From Gammaproteobacteria bacterium (GTDB lineage Bacteria > Pseudomonadota > Gammaproteobacteria > SZUA-152): a stretch of 6,956 nt of DNA. Every line of letters begins with the position of its first letter. Within the stretch, counting starts at the first letter, position 1. The notes beneath the pieces are model-generated. The model saw only the letters and a list, made by a program, of their open reading frames with translations. It was not told where the DNA came from and did not search any database. Location: contig JAUWVK010000082.1 in assembly GCA_030617485.1 (NCBI GenBank), forward strand, positions 1 through 6,956. The letters are read 5' to 3'. Below are positions 6,744 through 6,956 of the stretch, one piece after another. The position numbers were made by a program, and so were the translations under genes.

Positions 6744-6956
6744 CTACTGACTACGGCTGATAGGCCGCGCAAGATTGCGGCTTTGTAGAGGTTTGGAACC
6801 TAAATAGTGGCCAAGCACGCCTCGTAGCAAACGTTTGGATTCTAACCGAACACGCTCGTCAGAAAAATCGCCAGCATGTAACGCCAGCAAGGTACCACCG
6901 GAAATACGTGTTCCATACCGATACTCTTCTTCAAAGCCACTCTTGAAACCACTCTT
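6744..6956 (-). CDS. recO: DNA repair protein RecO, C-terminal end
   Basis: RecO works with RecF and RecR to load RecA on SSB-coated gaps during recombinational repair. Only the last 70 residues and the TAG stop are inside the window; the 5' part lies beyond the end. The visible part contains GGTLLALHAGDF (20-31 of the fragment), a helical stretch ERVRLESKRLLRGVLGHYLG and the typical C-terminal SKPLQSRNL (54-62), all matching RecO tails. Identification also rests on its position before pdxJ-acpS. The fragment begins with the duplicated tetrapeptide KSGFKSGF, encoded by two nearly identical 12-base units at 6933-6956. The 52-base gap to pdxJ has no terminator, so cotranscription is likely. Confidence 0.92.
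   Translation of the reverse strand, partial: KSGFKSGFEEEYRYGTRISGGTLLALHAGDFSDERVRLESKRLLRGVLGHYLGSKPLQSRNLARPISRSQ

Overview
This window is a housekeeping locus from a gammaproteobacterium, and every gene lies on the minus strand. I saw no mobile element, CRISPR array, phage gene or foreign-looking island. Three things point to Gammaproteobacteria. The order initiator tRNA-rimP-nusA-infB-rbfA matches the E. coli metY-nusA operon. recO-pdxJ-acpS is the tail of the rnc-era-recO-pdxJ-acpS operon. NusA carries two C-terminal acidic repeats, and IF2 has two IF2_N modules around a long charged linker. Base composition looks balanced, roughly half G+C by eye. I cannot name a genus. It is probably not an enterobacterium, because in E. 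coli these two blocks lie far apart.

In transcription order (high to low coordinates), the 3' end of recO (6744-6956) is followed by pdxJ (5948-6691) and acpS (5571-5951). pdxJ and acpS overlap by four bases (ATGA). A good stable-RNA-type promoter (5505-5534) then drives an initiator tRNA-fMet (5415-5491). Its acceptor end has a U1xU72 mismatch instead of the C1xA72 of E. coli. A strong intrinsic terminator follows the tRNA at 5291-5312.

A second promoter (5195-5223) starts the rimP operon. Its leader of about 190 bases contains a terminator-like hairpin with U6 (5123-5143), a branched stem-loop (5071-5118) and a perfect 9-bp inverted repeat (5022-5044) just before the rimP ribosome binding site. 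This leader is the most interesting part of the window because it looks like an attenuator controlling an operon that encodes a transcription elongation/termination factor. The operon then runs rimP (4541-4996, GTG start), nusA (2944-4494), infB (430-2925) and rbfA (1-365, cut off by the window edge).

The second block is about making and starting ribosomes. RimP and RbfA mature the 30S subunit, IF2 places fMet-tRNA on it, and NusA couples transcription control to translation and rRNA synthesis. The initiator tRNA next door is IF2's direct ligand. The first block (RecO repair, PdxJ vitamin B6 synthesis, AcpS activation of acyl carrier protein) is a conserved gene cluster with no common pathway.
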